A program made the translations under genes and the position numbers. Positions 1 to 8,765 of a stretch of DNA of 64,000 nucleotides are shown piece after piece. Positions within the stretch are counted from its first letter, which is position 1. The number at the start of each line of letters is the position of its first letter. Below the pieces are notes generated by a model, which searched no databases, was not told the origin of the DNA, and saw nothing but the letters and a program-made list of their open reading frames with translations. The stretch lies in contig LFSR01000044.1 in assembly GCA_001513155.1 (NCBI GenBank), forward strand, positions 1-64,000, given 5' to 3'. This DNA comes from Syntrophomonas sp. DTU018 (GTDB lineage: Bacteria; Bacillota; Syntrophomonadia; Syntrophomonadales; Syntrophomonadaceae).

Positions 1-6
1 CTTTTT

Positions 7-38
7 GAGGTCTCTTTTCTATTCCTGACCTCTTTTTT
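7..38 (+). terminator. Intrinsic terminator of a gene to the left
   Basis: The arms GAGGTC (7-12) and GACCTC (27-32) flank a 14-nt loop and are followed by six T on the plus strand. It would end a plus-strand transcript that enters from outside the window. Read from the minus strand the stem is followed by A residues, so it is not an obvious terminator for the small minus-strand gene beside it. Confidence 0.55.
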
Positions 39-130
39 CCTACTAAAACTTTACACTACCCCGGCTAATGTGTTGTTGATCAGTTGTTTTTGCAAGTATA
101 GCTCATTAGGGATGATGGATATGAGTTTAG

Positions 131-238
131 CTAGAAAAGAAGCAAGAAACCGACACTGAAAAGATAAACCGATACCGTCATAGAAACTGCAGTTAAAAAT
201 GAGCGGATGAACTCTCTTTTACTCAGACCGGTAAACAT
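131..238 (-). CDS. SOS-regulated 35-aa membrane peptide (candidate)
   Basis: A small ORF with ATG at 238-236 and TAG at 133-131. A strong ribosome site, GAGGTG, lies 6 nt before the ATG. The peptide opens with a short polar, basic stretch (MFTGLSKREFIR) followed by about 23 hydrophobic residues ending in GFLLLF, which reads as one transmembrane helix occupying nearly all of it. The gene sits directly behind a promoter carrying two LexA boxes, so its expression should be DNA-damage inducible. Known SOS-induced small membrane peptides include the division inhibitor SidA of Caulobacter (29 aa) and the toxin TisB of E. coli (29 aa). The firmicute division inhibitor YneA also has an N-terminal transmembrane helix but adds a LysM domain, which is absent here. 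I see no sequence similarity to these; the parallel is size, topology and regulation. Function is inferred. Confidence 0.62.
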   Translation of the reverse strand: MFTGLSKREFIRSFLTAVSMTVSVYLFSVGFLLLF

Positions 239-253
239 TGTATTTCACCTCAC

Positions 254-302
254 AGAACAAGTGTTCTGTAATAAGTATACTTACGAACAAACGTTCTGTA
301 AA
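254..302 (-). promoter_or_regulatory. SOS promoter with two LexA boxes
   Basis: On the minus strand there is a -35 TTTACA (302-297), a 17-bp spacer and a -10 TATACT (279-274). Two boxes match the firmicute LexA/DinR consensus GAAC-N4-GTTC. Box 2 at 284-297 (CGAACAAACGTTCT) fills the -35/-10 spacer. Box 1 at 254-267 (AGAACAAGTGTTCT) lies just downstream of -10, next to the ribosome site. Their centres are exactly 30 bp apart, so two LexA dimers would sit on nearly the same helical face. The tight fit to the 35-codon ORF downstream argues that the ORF is the regulated gene. Confidence 0.82.
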
Positions 303-545
303 GAATAATTTTATTATTGCCAGAATATGATTTAAGATAATTGTATTGCAGATAATTTGCGGTTTGAGCTAATTGATCACCACATCGCTCAGCTCCTCGC
401 GATGATACATAATAAAGCAGAAATTGCCGCACGTTGCATACTCGCTGTAACAATAAGGTGGCTAGAGGTTAAGAAAATATTAATTATGAAAGATAAGCAT
501 AGCTAGGGGCATAAATTATCTATATAAACAAGATGGAGGGTCAAA
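303..545. other. Intergenic region with a degenerate dispersed repeat
   Basis: This is the rest of the gap between the SOS promoter and ddl. At 375-407 there is a decayed copy of the palindromic repeat arm found intact at 54671-54704 (about 28 of 33 positions match, sharing CTCCTCGCGATGA). No convincing gene is present. The 67-codon minus-strand reading frame across 250-453 covers the LexA boxes and the repeat and has no support as a protein. Confidence 0.5.
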
Positions 546-1475
546 ATGAAAGTATTAGTACTGATGGGCGGCACATCTGCCGAAAGAGAAATATCCTTGC
601 AGAGTGGTAAAGCTGTTTTGGAGGCTTTACAGAAGAAAGGTTACCAGGCAGAAGGCTGGGATTTTAATCCGGACGCTGTTGAGGAAATAAAAAAGTATGA
701 ACCGGATGTGGTATTTATAGCTTTGCATGGTAAACCAGGTGAGGACGGTACGGTACAGGGATTGCTGGACTTGTGGGGAATACCCTATACCGGATCGGGA
801 TTAGCTTGCAGTGCTATTTGTATGGATAAAATTCTGACCAAAAAGTATCTCACTTTGGAGGGAATTCCTACTGCTCCTTATGTTATAGTGAGCCAAGATG
901 AGTACCATCGCGATCCCCAGGAAATGTGCACAAGATTAGCTGAAAAACTGGGATTGCCCCTGGTGGTTAAACCACCTACCCAGGGTTCCAGTATAGGTAC
1001 CATAATTGTTAGAGATAAAAACAAAATCGGCCCGGCTTTGGAACATGCCTTTCAATATGACAGTGATGCCCTGGCGGAAAAATATATATCAGGGTCAGAG
1101 GTTACAGTGGCTATTCTGGGAAATGAAGATATACAGGTTCTTCCCATAATTGAGATAACCTCGGCAAATGAGTTTTATGATTATGAATCCAAGTACACTA
1201 AGGGCAAATGTGAACACATAATACCGGCTCGTATCAGCGAAGAAGTCCGGCAAAAGGTGGAGAAGGTAGCGGCAGATGCCTATCGTTTGTTAAAATGCCG
1301 TGGTTTTGGCCGGGTGGACCTTCGCATTGACGAATCCGGGAATCCTTATGTTCTGGAGGTGAATACCATACCGGGGTTGACAGAAATGAGCTTAGTTCCT
1401 GATGCAGCCAGGGCTGTCAATATTAGTTTTGAAGAGCTGGTGGATAAAATTGTAAAATTAGCTTTGGAAAAGTAA
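546..1475 (+). CDS. ddl: D-alanine--D-alanine ligase
   Basis: It makes the D-Ala-D-Ala dipeptide for peptidoglycan in the cytoplasm, using ATP. The 309-aa protein has the usual family length. It shows the N-terminal GGTSAEREISLQSG motif (residues 9-22), the ATP-grasp phosphate loop KPPTQGSSIG (about 142-151) and the C-terminal metal-binding segment RVDLRIDESG...VLEVNTIPG (about 258-280). The ATG at 546 has GGAGGG a few bases upstream. Other wall genes in this window (dacF, ddh, murB) are scattered rather than clustered with it. No special regulatory site was recognised. Confidence 0.95.
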   Translation: MKVLVLMGGTSAEREISLQSGKAVLEALQKKGYQAEGWDFNPDAVEEIKKYEPDVVFIALHGKPGEDGTVQGLLDLWGIPYTGSGLACSAICMDKILTKKYLTLEGIPTAPYVIVSQDEYHRDPQEMCTRLAEKLGLPLVVKPPTQGSSIGTIIVRDKNKIGPALEHAFQYDSDALAEKYISGSEVTVAILGNEDIQVLPIIEITSANEFYDYESKYTKGKCEHIIPARISEEVRQKVEKVAADAYRLLKCRGFGRVDLRIDESGNPYVLEVNTIPGLTEMSLVPDAARAVNISFEELVDKIVKLALEK

Positions 1476-1541
1476 TGAAAAAAAGGTTTTTGGGGGCTAC
1501 TGCAGAAATTTAAACTAGTTTTGGCTGAGAGGTAGACAGCG

Positions 1542-1856
1542 ATGACTAACTTTCTCCCTGCGGGAATAATTAACGAAACCATTTTGGAGATACAGGCTAA
1601 AAGCTCCGAATTGCAGAAGGAATTAGCCCAGCAAAACCTGTATAATGTCAAAAAGGGCCTCCAGGAAATTGAAGAAATGGCGGTTGAGCTGGCTATGTTT
1701 TTAGAAAAACTGTCCTGTCAGCCTTTGATTTATACAGGACCGGGCACTACCGAGGAAGTAATCCGGCGATTGGAGTGGGCCCTGGCTTTTAGCGAAGAAA
1801 TTGATCCTATCGAATATTTTCAATACATGGAGCAAGTCCGTAAGAATGCTAAATAA
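1542..1856 (+). CDS. Hypothetical 104-aa helical protein
   Basis: Not recognised. The protein is acidic, rich in Leu, Glu and Gln, and predicted mostly helical, with no Cys pair, signal peptide or membrane segment. GAGAGG lies about 9 nt before ATG 1542. It follows ddl by 66 bp and ends just before the 189-bp inverted-repeat element. Its codon use looks like that of its neighbours, so I take it as real. The overlapping reverse frame 1346-1651 also overlaps the conserved end of ddl and is rejected. Confidence 0.65.
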   Translation: MTNFLPAGIINETILEIQAKSSELQKELAQQNLYNVKKGLQEIEEMAVELAMFLEKLSCQPLIYTGPGTTEEVIRRLEWALAFSEEIDPIEYFQYMEQVRKNAK

Positions 1857-1861
1857 TTAGT

Positions 1862-2050
1862 GGGGTCAAGGCAGAAATATGCCCTAATTAAAGTGTGGAC
1901 AGCAGTTTAAACGGTGAGTCTGGCAGAGCGCCATGTAACACCATGTCACATGGCTCCTTGGCGATGACCAGGAAGGAATTCTTCTTCCCCAAGGACGCCT
2001 CGAGTCATATGCTGCTGTCATCAGTTAGAGGATATTTCTGCCCTGACCCT
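1862..2050. repeat. 189-bp MITE-like inverted-repeat element
   Basis: The terminal inverted repeats at 1862-1880 and 2032-2050 match at 17 of 19 positions (GGGGTCAAGGCAGAAATAT against its partner ending in CTGACCCT). Pairing continues inward less perfectly and includes GACAGCAG against CTGCTGTC. The middle contains smaller hairpins (CCATGT...ACATGG; GGAAGGAATTCTTCTTCC) and no ORF. No clear target-site duplication was found. The right terminus contributes the -35 hexamer of the promoter facing mqnE. Confidence 0.6.
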
Positions 2051-2070
2051 ATTTAATAATCTGCTATAAT
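2043..2070 (+). promoter_or_regulatory. Predicted promoter of the menaquinone operon
   Basis: CTGACC (2043-2048) and TATAAT (2065-2070) are separated by 16 bp and lie 30 bp before the mqnE start. The -35 lies inside the right terminal repeat of the upstream inverted-repeat element. Assignment rests on hexamer match and spacing only. Confidence 0.5.
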
Positions 2071-2099
2071 ACAGCTAAGTGTTAATGGGAGAGATTTAA

Positions 2100-3182
2100 A
2101 TGGCAAAACGTATGCAAGAAATAGCCGACAAGGTAAGAAACGGGGTACCCCTGGATAAAGAGGACGGCCTGTTTTTATATAATGAAGCCGAACTGCTGGA
2201 TGTAGGGCAGTTAGCCAGGGAGGTTAAGCTGCGCAAGTCTGGTAAGCATGTCTTTTTTAATGTGAACTGCCATATTAATCTGACCAACATCTGCATGTCC
2301 CGCTGCAAATTCTGCGCTTTCGGAGTGGATGAAGACGGTGAAGGCGGACCTTATTTGATGTCCGTAGAGGAGGCTTTTGACTATGGCAGCAGGGAGGCTG
2401 ACAGTGGCATAACTGAGTTTCACATAGTCAGTGCTCTTCATCCCCAAATGCCTTTTGAGTATTATGTGGAGGTTGTTGAGAGATTTCACCAAGCCTATCC
2501 TCATATTCATATTCAAGCCTTCACTGCTGTAGAAATAGTCTACTTTTCACAAATCAGCGGCTTATCCGTGGAAGAAGTACTGAAAAAACTGAAATCAGCA
2601 GGCTTGGGGTCCATGCCCGGAGGCGGAGCGGAGATCCTGAACGACGATATCCGGCGAGAATTATGCCCTAAAAAAGCCACCAGTGAAGAATGGCTGGAAG
2701 TACATCGCATTGCCCACCAGCTGGGCATAAAAACCAATTGCACCATGCTGTACGGGCATGTGGAGACTATTGAGGACCGCATTGACCATATGCTGAAAAT
2801 ACGGGAACTGCAAAAGGAAGCTCCCGGTTTTCAATCCTTTATACCCCTGCCGTTTCTGCCGGATAATACCAAGTTAAGCCATATACCTCGCACCAGTGCT
2901 GTTGATGATCTGAAAACCATTGCCATCTCCAGGTTGATGCTGGACAACATAGATCACATCAAAGCTTTCTGGATAATGCAGGGCATTCCCATTGCGCAGA
3001 TAGCTTTGCATTTCGGGGCTGATGACATGGACGGAACTATTGTGGAAGAGCGCATTATGCATGCTGCCGGAGCTAAGACCAGAAAAGGTATAACCAAGCA
3101 GGAGATGATCAATTTAATAAGAGAAACCGGCTATATACCCACAGAAAGGGACACGGTTTACAATATCCTGAAGACTTATTAA
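2100..3182 (+). CDS. mqnE: Aminofutalosine synthase (radical SAM)
   Basis: In the futalosine route to menaquinone, MqnE joins the adenosyl moiety of SAM to 3-[(1-carboxyvinyl)oxy]benzoate to give aminofutalosine. The 360-aa protein carries the 4Fe-4S cysteine motif CMSRCKFC (C-x3-C-x2-C, about residues 66-73), the radical-SAM dimer-family segment SMPGGGAEIL and the MqnE-type GADDMDGTI near the C terminus. ATG 2100 follows GGGAGAG. It is the first gene of mqnE-mqnA-mqnC-nucleosidase-UPF0182, with short gaps or overlaps throughout. The second radical SAM gene (4042) is its paralogue; the GADDMDGTI versus GADDLGSIM signatures separate MqnE from MqnC. Confidence 0.88.
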   Translation: MAKRMQEIADKVRNGVPLDKEDGLFLYNEAELLDVGQLAREVKLRKSGKHVFFNVNCHINLTNICMSRCKFCAFGVDEDGEGGPYLMSVEEAFDYGSREADSGITEFHIVSALHPQMPFEYYVEVVERFHQAYPHIHIQAFTAVEIVYFSQISGLSVEEVLKKLKSAGLGSMPGGGAEILNDDIRRELCPKKATSEEWLEVHRIAHQLGIKTNCTMLYGHVETIEDRIDHMLKIRELQKEAPGFQSFIPLPFLPDNTKLSHIPRTSAVDDLKTIAISRLMLDNIDHIKAFWIMQGIPIAQIALHFGADDMDGTIVEERIMHAAGAKTRKGITKQEMINLIRETGYIPTERDTVYNILKTY

Positions 3183-3197
3183 AAGGAGTGGCACAAA

Positions 3198-4025
3198 ATG
3201 AGGCCAAGGGTTGGGCATATTCAGTTTATAAATTGCTTTCCTCTCTTTTATGGCTTAATTGAAAAGAAGTTTTTACTGGATATTGATTTAATCAAAGGTA
3301 CTCCCAAAGACCTGTCTGCCATGCTGCAGGCCAATCTCCTTGATATGGCTGCCATTCCTTCTATCAAATATGCTCAAAACTACCATGACTATATGATAAT
3401 GCCTGATATATCCGTTAGCTGCGACGGTGAGGTAAAGAGCATTTATCTTTTCTCCAAGGTTCCTATAGAGGATCTGCATCATAGGAAAATTGCCTTAACC
3501 AACACCTCAGCAACTTCCCAGGCTCTGCTGCGCATAATCATGGCCCGCAAGTATGAAGCGGTACCGGAGTATTTTGATTCCATCCCGGAATTAAGGGCTA
3601 TGCTCATGGAAGCTGACGCAGCTCTGCTCATCGGCGATGATGCCTTAAGAGCCAAATACAAAACCTCAGATAGCCTGTATGTATATGACCTGGGCCAGGA
3701 GTGGAAAGATATGACCGGCTTGCCCATGGTGTTTTCGGTTTGGGCTATACGCCGGGAGTTTGCGGAAAACCGGCTGGATCAGGTTAAGTTGATATACGAC
3801 GCCTTCTGCGACTCTATGGCCTATAGTCTGGAAAATATTGAGGATGTGGCCCGCAAGGCCAGCCAGTGGGAAGACTTTCCTCCCGAATATCTGGTAGAGT
3901 ATTTTAAGACCTTGCGATTTGATTTTGACGAATCCAAACAGGAAGGACTGCTGGAGTATTACCGGCAAGCCTACAGCATGGGGTTGCTGGAGCATGTCCC
4001 GCCGCTTAACATTTTAAAACTGTAA
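3198..4025 (+). CDS. mqnA: Chorismate dehydratase
   Basis: MqnA dehydrates chorismate to 3-[(1-carboxyvinyl)oxy]benzoate, the first committed step of the futalosine pathway. The 275-aa protein has the periplasmic-binding-protein-like fold family start RPRVGHIQFINCFPL. Other typical segments are DLSAMLQANLLDMAAIPSIKYA, TSATSQALLRI and the ALLIGDDALR region. The paralogous MqnD starts differently (MKIGYSPCPND-type), so MqnA is preferred. AAGGAG lies 9 nt before ATG 3198, and the gene starts 15 nt after mqnE. No mqnD is present in this window. Confidence 0.88.
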   Translation: MRPRVGHIQFINCFPLFYGLIEKKFLLDIDLIKGTPKDLSAMLQANLLDMAAIPSIKYAQNYHDYMIMPDISVSCDGEVKSIYLFSKVPIEDLHHRKIALTNTSATSQALLRIIMARKYEAVPEYFDSIPELRAMLMEADAALLIGDDALRAKYKTSDSLYVYDLGQEWKDMTGLPMVFSVWAIRREFAENRLDQVKLIYDAFCDSMAYSLENIEDVARKASQWEDFPPEYLVEYFKTLRFDFDESKQEGLLEYYRQAYSMGLLEHVPPLNILKL

Positions 4026-4041
4026 TAGGGAAGGGTTGTTT

Positions 4042-5124
4042 TTGCCAAAGGTAGAGGATATTTTACAGGAAATCATAGCAGGTCGCCGGATGACCCCAGA
4101 TGAGTTCCGTTTTTTATTCAATGAAGCTGATCTTTACGATTTGGCCCGGGCGGCTAATGCAGTGCGGGATCGCCGTTTCCCTGAAAAGATGACCACCTTT
4201 GTGATAGATCGCAATATCAACTATACCAATATATGTTCCTGCAAATGCCGCTTTTGTGCCTTTTACCGGGATAAAGATGATCCGGATGCTTATGTAATCG
4301 ATGAGAAGCTTCTTTACCAGAAAATAGATGAGGCCCTGGAGCTGGGGGCCACCCAATTGATGATTCAAGGGGGATTAAATGAGGATTTAGACCTGGCCTT
4401 TTTTGAAAGGATGTTCCGGGGTATAAAGGAACGCTATAACATTACCATCCATTCCCTGACTGCTCCTGAGGTAGCCTTTCTAGCCCGCAAAGAGGGTTTG
4501 ACCCTTGAGCAAACCCTCCGCCGCCTGCGGAATGCAGGCCTGGACTCTTTGCCGGGAGGAGGAGCAGAGATCCTTCACGACGAGGTACGTGCCCAGATTA
4601 GTCCTAATAAAATCAGCAGCCGGGAGTGGCTGGAGGTTATGAGGGCAGCTCACAGGGAAGGAATGAAAAGTACGGCTACTATGATGATCGGTACCGTGGA
4701 AACCCTGGAGCACCGCCTGTTCCACCTGCAGAGTATTCGGAATTTGCAAGATGAGACCGGCGGTTTTCGGGCTTTTATCGTGTGGACTTACCAGCCCGGT
4801 AATAACGAATTAATGGGCGAAAAAATGTCCTCCCTGGAGTACCTGAGGTTTTTAGCCCTTAGCCGTCTTTTTTTGGATAACTTTGAGCATATTCAGGGAT
4901 CCTGGGTCACCCAGGGGAAACAAATCGGCCAGATAACCCAGTTTTTTGGCGCTGATGATCTGGGCAGCATTATGATAGAAGAAAATGTAGTGCGGGCAGC
5001 TGGGTTAAGCTACCGTATGCAAATAGAAGAAATGATTGCATTGATTGCTTCAGCCGGGCGTATACCGGCCCTGCGGGATACGGAGTATCGCATTATTAAA
5101 ATTTTTCCAGGAGGACTTAAATGA
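4042..5124 (+). CDS. mqnC: Cyclic dehypoxanthinylfutalosine synthase (radical SAM)
   Basis: MqnC cyclises dehypoxanthine futalosine by a 5'-deoxyadenosyl radical mechanism. The roughly 360-aa protein has the cluster motif CSCKCRFC, the family segment SLPGGGAEIL and the MqnC-like ending GADDLGSIM...RDTEYRIIKIF. No ATG is available at the start. TTG at 4042 lies 6-7 nt after AGGGAAGG, and TTG 4036 is an in-frame alternative too close to that site. The last codons overlap the next gene by 4 bp (ATGA), implying translational coupling. Confidence 0.88.
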   Translation: MPKVEDILQEIIAGRRMTPDEFRFLFNEADLYDLARAANAVRDRRFPEKMTTFVIDRNINYTNICSCKCRFCAFYRDKDDPDAYVIDEKLLYQKIDEALELGATQLMIQGGLNEDLDLAFFERMFRGIKERYNITIHSLTAPEVAFLARKEGLTLEQTLRRLRNAGLDSLPGGGAEILHDEVRAQISPNKISSREWLEVMRAAHREGMKSTATMMIGTVETLEHRLFHLQSIRNLQDETGGFRAFIVWTYQPGNNELMGEKMSSLEYLRFLALSRLFLDNFEHIQGSWVTQGKQIGQITQFFGADDLGSIMIEENVVRAAGLSYRMQIEEMIALIASAGRIPALRDTEYRIIKIFPGGLK

Positions 5125-5975
5125 CAATTCCCCATGCTCCATTAGCCTTAATAGGGGGCTCAAGCACTTTAAGCATCCAGATTCCGGAAGACCTGAACCT
5201 GGATTATGTAAAAACTGTTGACCGGGATATGGTTTTTGCTACTCCCTTTGGGGACAGTCCGCCCTTTAAGCTGTTAGAGCTTGACGGCCAGCAAGGGCCC
5301 AGGAGGGTCTTGACTTGCCGTATGCATGGATGGCGCCGGGGAGTAACTCGTGCCAATGCCTCCCGCCAGGTATTTTGGGTTTTTGCCCAGGCTGGAGTGA
5401 AGAGAATTCTGGCAGAAGGGGGCGTTGGGGCAATTAACCATTTACTGGATCCCCGGGATGTGGTAATTCCCCATGACTACATAGATGTATCCATGCGCAA
5501 GGATGTAAACATAGATGATCGCTATTTGCTGGTTATGCGGGACGCTATTTGCCCGGATCTGCGCCGGCTTTTGACGGAAAAGGCCCGAGAAATGTGGAAG
5601 TCCGGCCGGATTTTTAACCGGGGCATTTATGTCAACACTGACGGCCGGCATTTTGAAAGCCCGGCGGAAGTGCATTTCTATCGATTGGGAGCGGGAGATG
5701 TAATCGGCCAGAGTATTTGTCCCGAGGTTTACCTGGCTAGGGAAATAGGGGCCTGCTATGCAGGTTTCTATATGGTAGTCAATTATGCTGAAGGAATCGT
5801 TGCTCCCTGGACTCACCAGGAATTATCTGATATATTTTACAATCAAAGCCAGGAAGTGGGGGAATTACTCTTTGCTGTTCTGCGCGATTTACCCTTGGAA
5901 AGCAGCTGTGAATGCCGTGAACTGCGCAAGGCAACTTTATTAAAGGAAGTCTATGAGGAGGGATTGGATGGATAA
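5121..5975 (+). CDS. MTAP/PNP-family nucleoside phosphorylase in the mqn operon
   Basis: The 284-aa protein belongs to the 5'-methylthioadenosine/purine nucleoside phosphorylase family 2. It has IGGSSTL (11-17), TPFGDSPP (41-48), an RMHG segment in place of [15 protein letters not shown], and TxPEV-like [15 protein letters not shown]. Adenine-specific MTAPs carry an Asp-rich ATDYD motif in the base pocket; here it reads VVNYAEG (Asn221, Ala223), as in 6-oxopurine enzymes. The operon lacks a recognisable mqnB (futalosine hydrolase), so this enzyme may release hypoxanthine from futalosine. Alternatives are 5'-deoxyadenosine or methylthioinosine salvage. GGAGG precedes the ATG, which overlaps the mqnC stop. 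Family is confident; substrate is inferred. Confidence 0.8.
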   Translation: MTIPHAPLALIGGSSTLSIQIPEDLNLDYVKTVDRDMVFATPFGDSPPFKLLELDGQQGPRRVLTCRMHGWRRGVTRANASRQVFWVFAQAGVKRILAEGGVGAINHLLDPRDVVIPHDYIDVSMRKDVNIDDRYLLVMRDAICPDLRRLLTEKAREMWKSGRIFNRGIYVNTDGRHFESPAEVHFYRLGAGDVIGQSICPEVYLAREIGACYAGFYMVVNYAEGIVAPWTHQELSDIFYNQSQEVGELLFAVLRDLPLESSCECRELRKATLLKEVYEEGLDG

Positions 5976-8727
5976 TCAGCAGAAGGGTTCCATGAGCAGT
6001 ACCATTAAGCTGATTTTGCTGGTTCTTGTATTATGGCTGTTATCATTCCTGTCCAATTTATATGTGGACTGGCTATGGTTTGATTCCGTGGAGTTCAAAG
6101 AGGTTTTCGTCACTTTTCTGATTAACAAAGTGGGGCTGTATTGCCTGGTATTTTTATTGGTTTTTATTATATTTGCCGTAAACCTTTTCATAGCCCGCCG
6201 GTACCTGGCCAATGAAGAAGACCGGCCTTACCGGAGCGACCCCGATCAGGATATCATCTACCTGAACCCTAACCCAGATCCCTGGAAACAGTTTTTGCGG
6301 GGGAAAAACGCCATTTGGATCTTCCTGGGAGCATCTTTGCTGGGGGCTTTTTTGGTCAGCTCAGTAGCGGCCGACAACTGGATTGTGGTACAGCAGTTCC
6401 TTAATCGAATGCCCGTAGGTACATCCGATCCCATTTTTAATAAAGATTTAAGTTTTTACTTTTTCAATCTTAATTTCTACCGGTTCATTTATGGCATCTT
6501 AATGTCATCCCTGGTTCTCATTTTCATTACCCTGATAGTTGTCTATATGCTGAATGCCAGCTCAGCAGCTTTGCTGGGGAATTGGAGAGAGTTCACCTTT
6601 GCTAAAGGGCATCTGGCTATCGTCCTGGCTATGATCTTTGCTCTTAAATCCTGGGGATACCAGCTGAATAGTTACGAACTGCTTTTCTCCAATAATGGCT
6701 TAATATTTGGAGCGGGTTATACTGATGTTCATGCCCGGCTTTTGGCTCTTAAAGTATTGATGATTGTCTCCCTGGCAGTAGCCCTAATTATCCTGGTCAA
6801 TATCTTCGTACAAAAAATCAGCTGGGTTATTTGGGGAATAGTAGCCTGGATGGGGATAGCCATAATCCTGGGAGGCGCTTATCCAGCCCTGATGCAGAAA
6901 CTGGTGGTTCAGCCCAATGAATTCAACAAGGAGAAACCTTATTTAGAAAATGCTATTGCCTTTACCCGTCAGGCTTATGCCCTGGACAGAGCCGAAGAGC
7001 GGGAGTTTAAGATTGATTATAACTTGGATATTAATGATCCTGCCCATGAAAGTACCATTAGCAATATTCGTCTTTGGGACTGGCAGCCGTTGAAAACCAC
7101 CTATCAAAACCTGCAGCAGCTAAGACCCTACTATGTATTTAATGATGTGGATATCGATAGATATACCATCAACGGGCAATATCGCCAGGTTATGCTGGCA
7201 CCCCGTGAAATAGATCCCAGCGAACTGACAGCTGAAGCTCAAACCTGGATTAACCAGCGTTTAATGTACACCCATGGCTATGGCATTGTAGCCAGTCCGG
7301 TAACGGAAGTGGCTGAGGAAGGATTCCCCGAGTTTATAATCAAGGACATTCCTCCTCAGTTTACTGCAGATCTCAAGGTTACCCGGCCGGAAATTTACTT
7401 TGGCGAACGCACTAATTCCTATGTTATTGTAAACACCAACCAGGAAGAATTCGATTATCCCATGGGAGATGAAAATGTCTATACCATTTACCAGGGCAAG
7501 AACGGCATCAAGGTAGGTTCCATGGCCAAGCGGCTGGTATTAGCTTGGGTGTTAAAAGATTATAAGATGATACTGTCCAATGATGTGCACAGTGAAAGCC
7601 AGGTACTGATGAATAGAAACATTCTCCAGCGGGTCAGGAAAGTTGCTCCTTACTTGCGTTTTGACCAGGATCCCTATATCGTAATTGATGATCAGGGACA
7701 CCTTTACTGGATGCTGGATGCCTACACTTTCACCGATAAATACCCTTATTCCCAGCCTTTTGACAGCGCTGGCAACAACTATATTCGCAATGCAGTCAAG
7801 ATAACCATTAATGCGTACAGCGGGGAGATGAAATTTTACGTAGCTGATGATAATGATCCGATAATCAAAACGTACGAGAAGATATTCCCGGGTATGTACC
7901 TGCCGCTGGAATCAATGCCCGACAGTTTAAAAGCCCATATTCGCTATCCGGAAGATATGTTCCAGATTCAGGCCAACATGTACCGCACTTACCATATGAC
8001 GGATCCTAATGTGTTTTACAATAAAGAGGACATATGGGTCATTCCTACGGAAATTGTGGGAGAAGAGCCCCAGCAGGTGGATCCTTATTATCTGATTATG
8101 AAACTGCCCGGGGAAACGGAAGCTGAATATGTGTTGATGCTTCCCTATACGCCTAAGAGCCGTCCCAATATGATAGCCTGGATGGCAGCCCGCATGGATG
8201 GTGACCATTACGGCAAAATGCTGGTCTTCAACTTTCCCAAACAGGAGACGGTCTATGGTCCGGAACAGATTGAAGCCCGCATAAATCAAAATACAGAAAT
8301 AGCCCAGCAACTGACTCTCTGGAGTCAAAGGGGGTCACGGGTCTACCGGGGTAATCTTTTGGTAATACCCATGGCCAATTCCATCCTGTATGTGGAGCCT
8401 TTGTACCTCCAGGCAGAAAATGGCCGTATTCCGGAATTAAAACGAGTAATAGCCGCCTTTGGCAACAAGGTAGTGATGGAGCCATCCCTGGAAGAGGCCT
8501 TGCTGGAGCTTTTCGGCGGACAACCTGCCGGACAGGTGCCGGGTACTGAGCAAAAGCCTGGTGATGAACCTGCTGCTCCCTCCAGTGTAGCCGAATTAGC
8601 CGCTTTAGCCAGAGAATACTACGACCGGGCGGAACAACGACTGCGGGAAGGTGATTGGGCCGGCTATGGAGAAAACATCAATAAGTTGGACGAGATAATA
8701 CGTCAACTGGAGGATGCGGTGGAATAG
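5968..8727 (+). CDS. UPF0182 family multi-spanning membrane protein
   Basis: About 919 aa. The N-terminal third has roughly seven hydrophobic segments (first at about residues 12-35). A long extracytoplasmic-type region follows, with the family signature stretches [20 protein letters not shown] and [17 protein letters not shown] Pro/Ala-rich linker and a helical tail close it. Its molecular function is unknown in the literature I know. I chose ATG 5968 rather than 5953 because GAGGAGGG lies 4-5 nt before it; it overlaps the preceding stop by 8 bp. Being last in the mqn operon suggests a membrane-linked role with quinones, but that is only context. Confidence 0.88.
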   Translation: MDNQQKGSMSSTIKLILLVLVLWLLSFLSNLYVDWLWFDSVEFKEVFVTFLINKVGLYCLVFLLVFIIFAVNLFIARRYLANEEDRPYRSDPDQDIIYLNPNPDPWKQFLRGKNAIWIFLGASLLGAFLVSSVAADNWIVVQQFLNRMPVGTSDPIFNKDLSFYFFNLNFYRFIYGILMSSLVLIFITLIVVYMLNASSAALLGNWREFTFAKGHLAIVLAMIFALKSWGYQLNSYELLFSNNGLIFGAGYTDVHARLLALKVLMIVSLAVALIILVNIFVQKISWVIWGIVAWMGIAIILGGAYPALMQKLVVQPNEFNKEKPYLENAIAFTRQAYALDRAEEREFKIDYNLDINDPAHESTISNIRLWDWQPLKTTYQNLQQLRPYYVFNDVDIDRYTINGQYRQVMLAPREIDPSELTAEAQTWINQRLMYTHGYGIVASPVTEVAEEGFPEFIIKDIPPQFTADLKVTRPEIYFGERTNSYVIVNTNQEEFDYPMGDENVYTIYQGKNGIKVGSMAKRLVLAWVLKDYKMILSNDVHSESQVLMNRNILQRVRKVAPYLRFDQDPYIVIDDQGHLYWMLDAYTFTDKYPYSQPFDSAGNNYIRNAVKITINAYSGEMKFYVADDNDPIIKTYEKIFPGMYLPLESMPDSLKAHIRYPEDMFQIQANMYRTYHMTDPNVFYNKEDIWVIPTEIVGEEPQQVDPYYLIMKLPGETEAEYVLMLPYTPKSRPNMIAWMAARMDGDHYGKMLVFNFPKQETVYGPEQIEARINQNTEIAQQLTLWSQRGSRVYRGNLLVIPMANSILYVEPLYLQAENGRIPELKRVIAAFGNKVVMEPSLEEALLELFGGQPAGQVPGTEQKPGDEPAAPSSVAELAALAREYYDRAEQRLREGDWAGYGENINKLDEIIRQLEDAVE

Positions 8728-8765
8728 ATAGAGAGAAAGCACGTACAAACAAGGGGTAGGGGAGA

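Noticed and set aside
250-453. 67-codon minus-strand ORF near the left end
   Set aside because: It runs across the LexA boxes, the promoter and a decayed repeat; the 35-codon ORF downstream has the proper signals.
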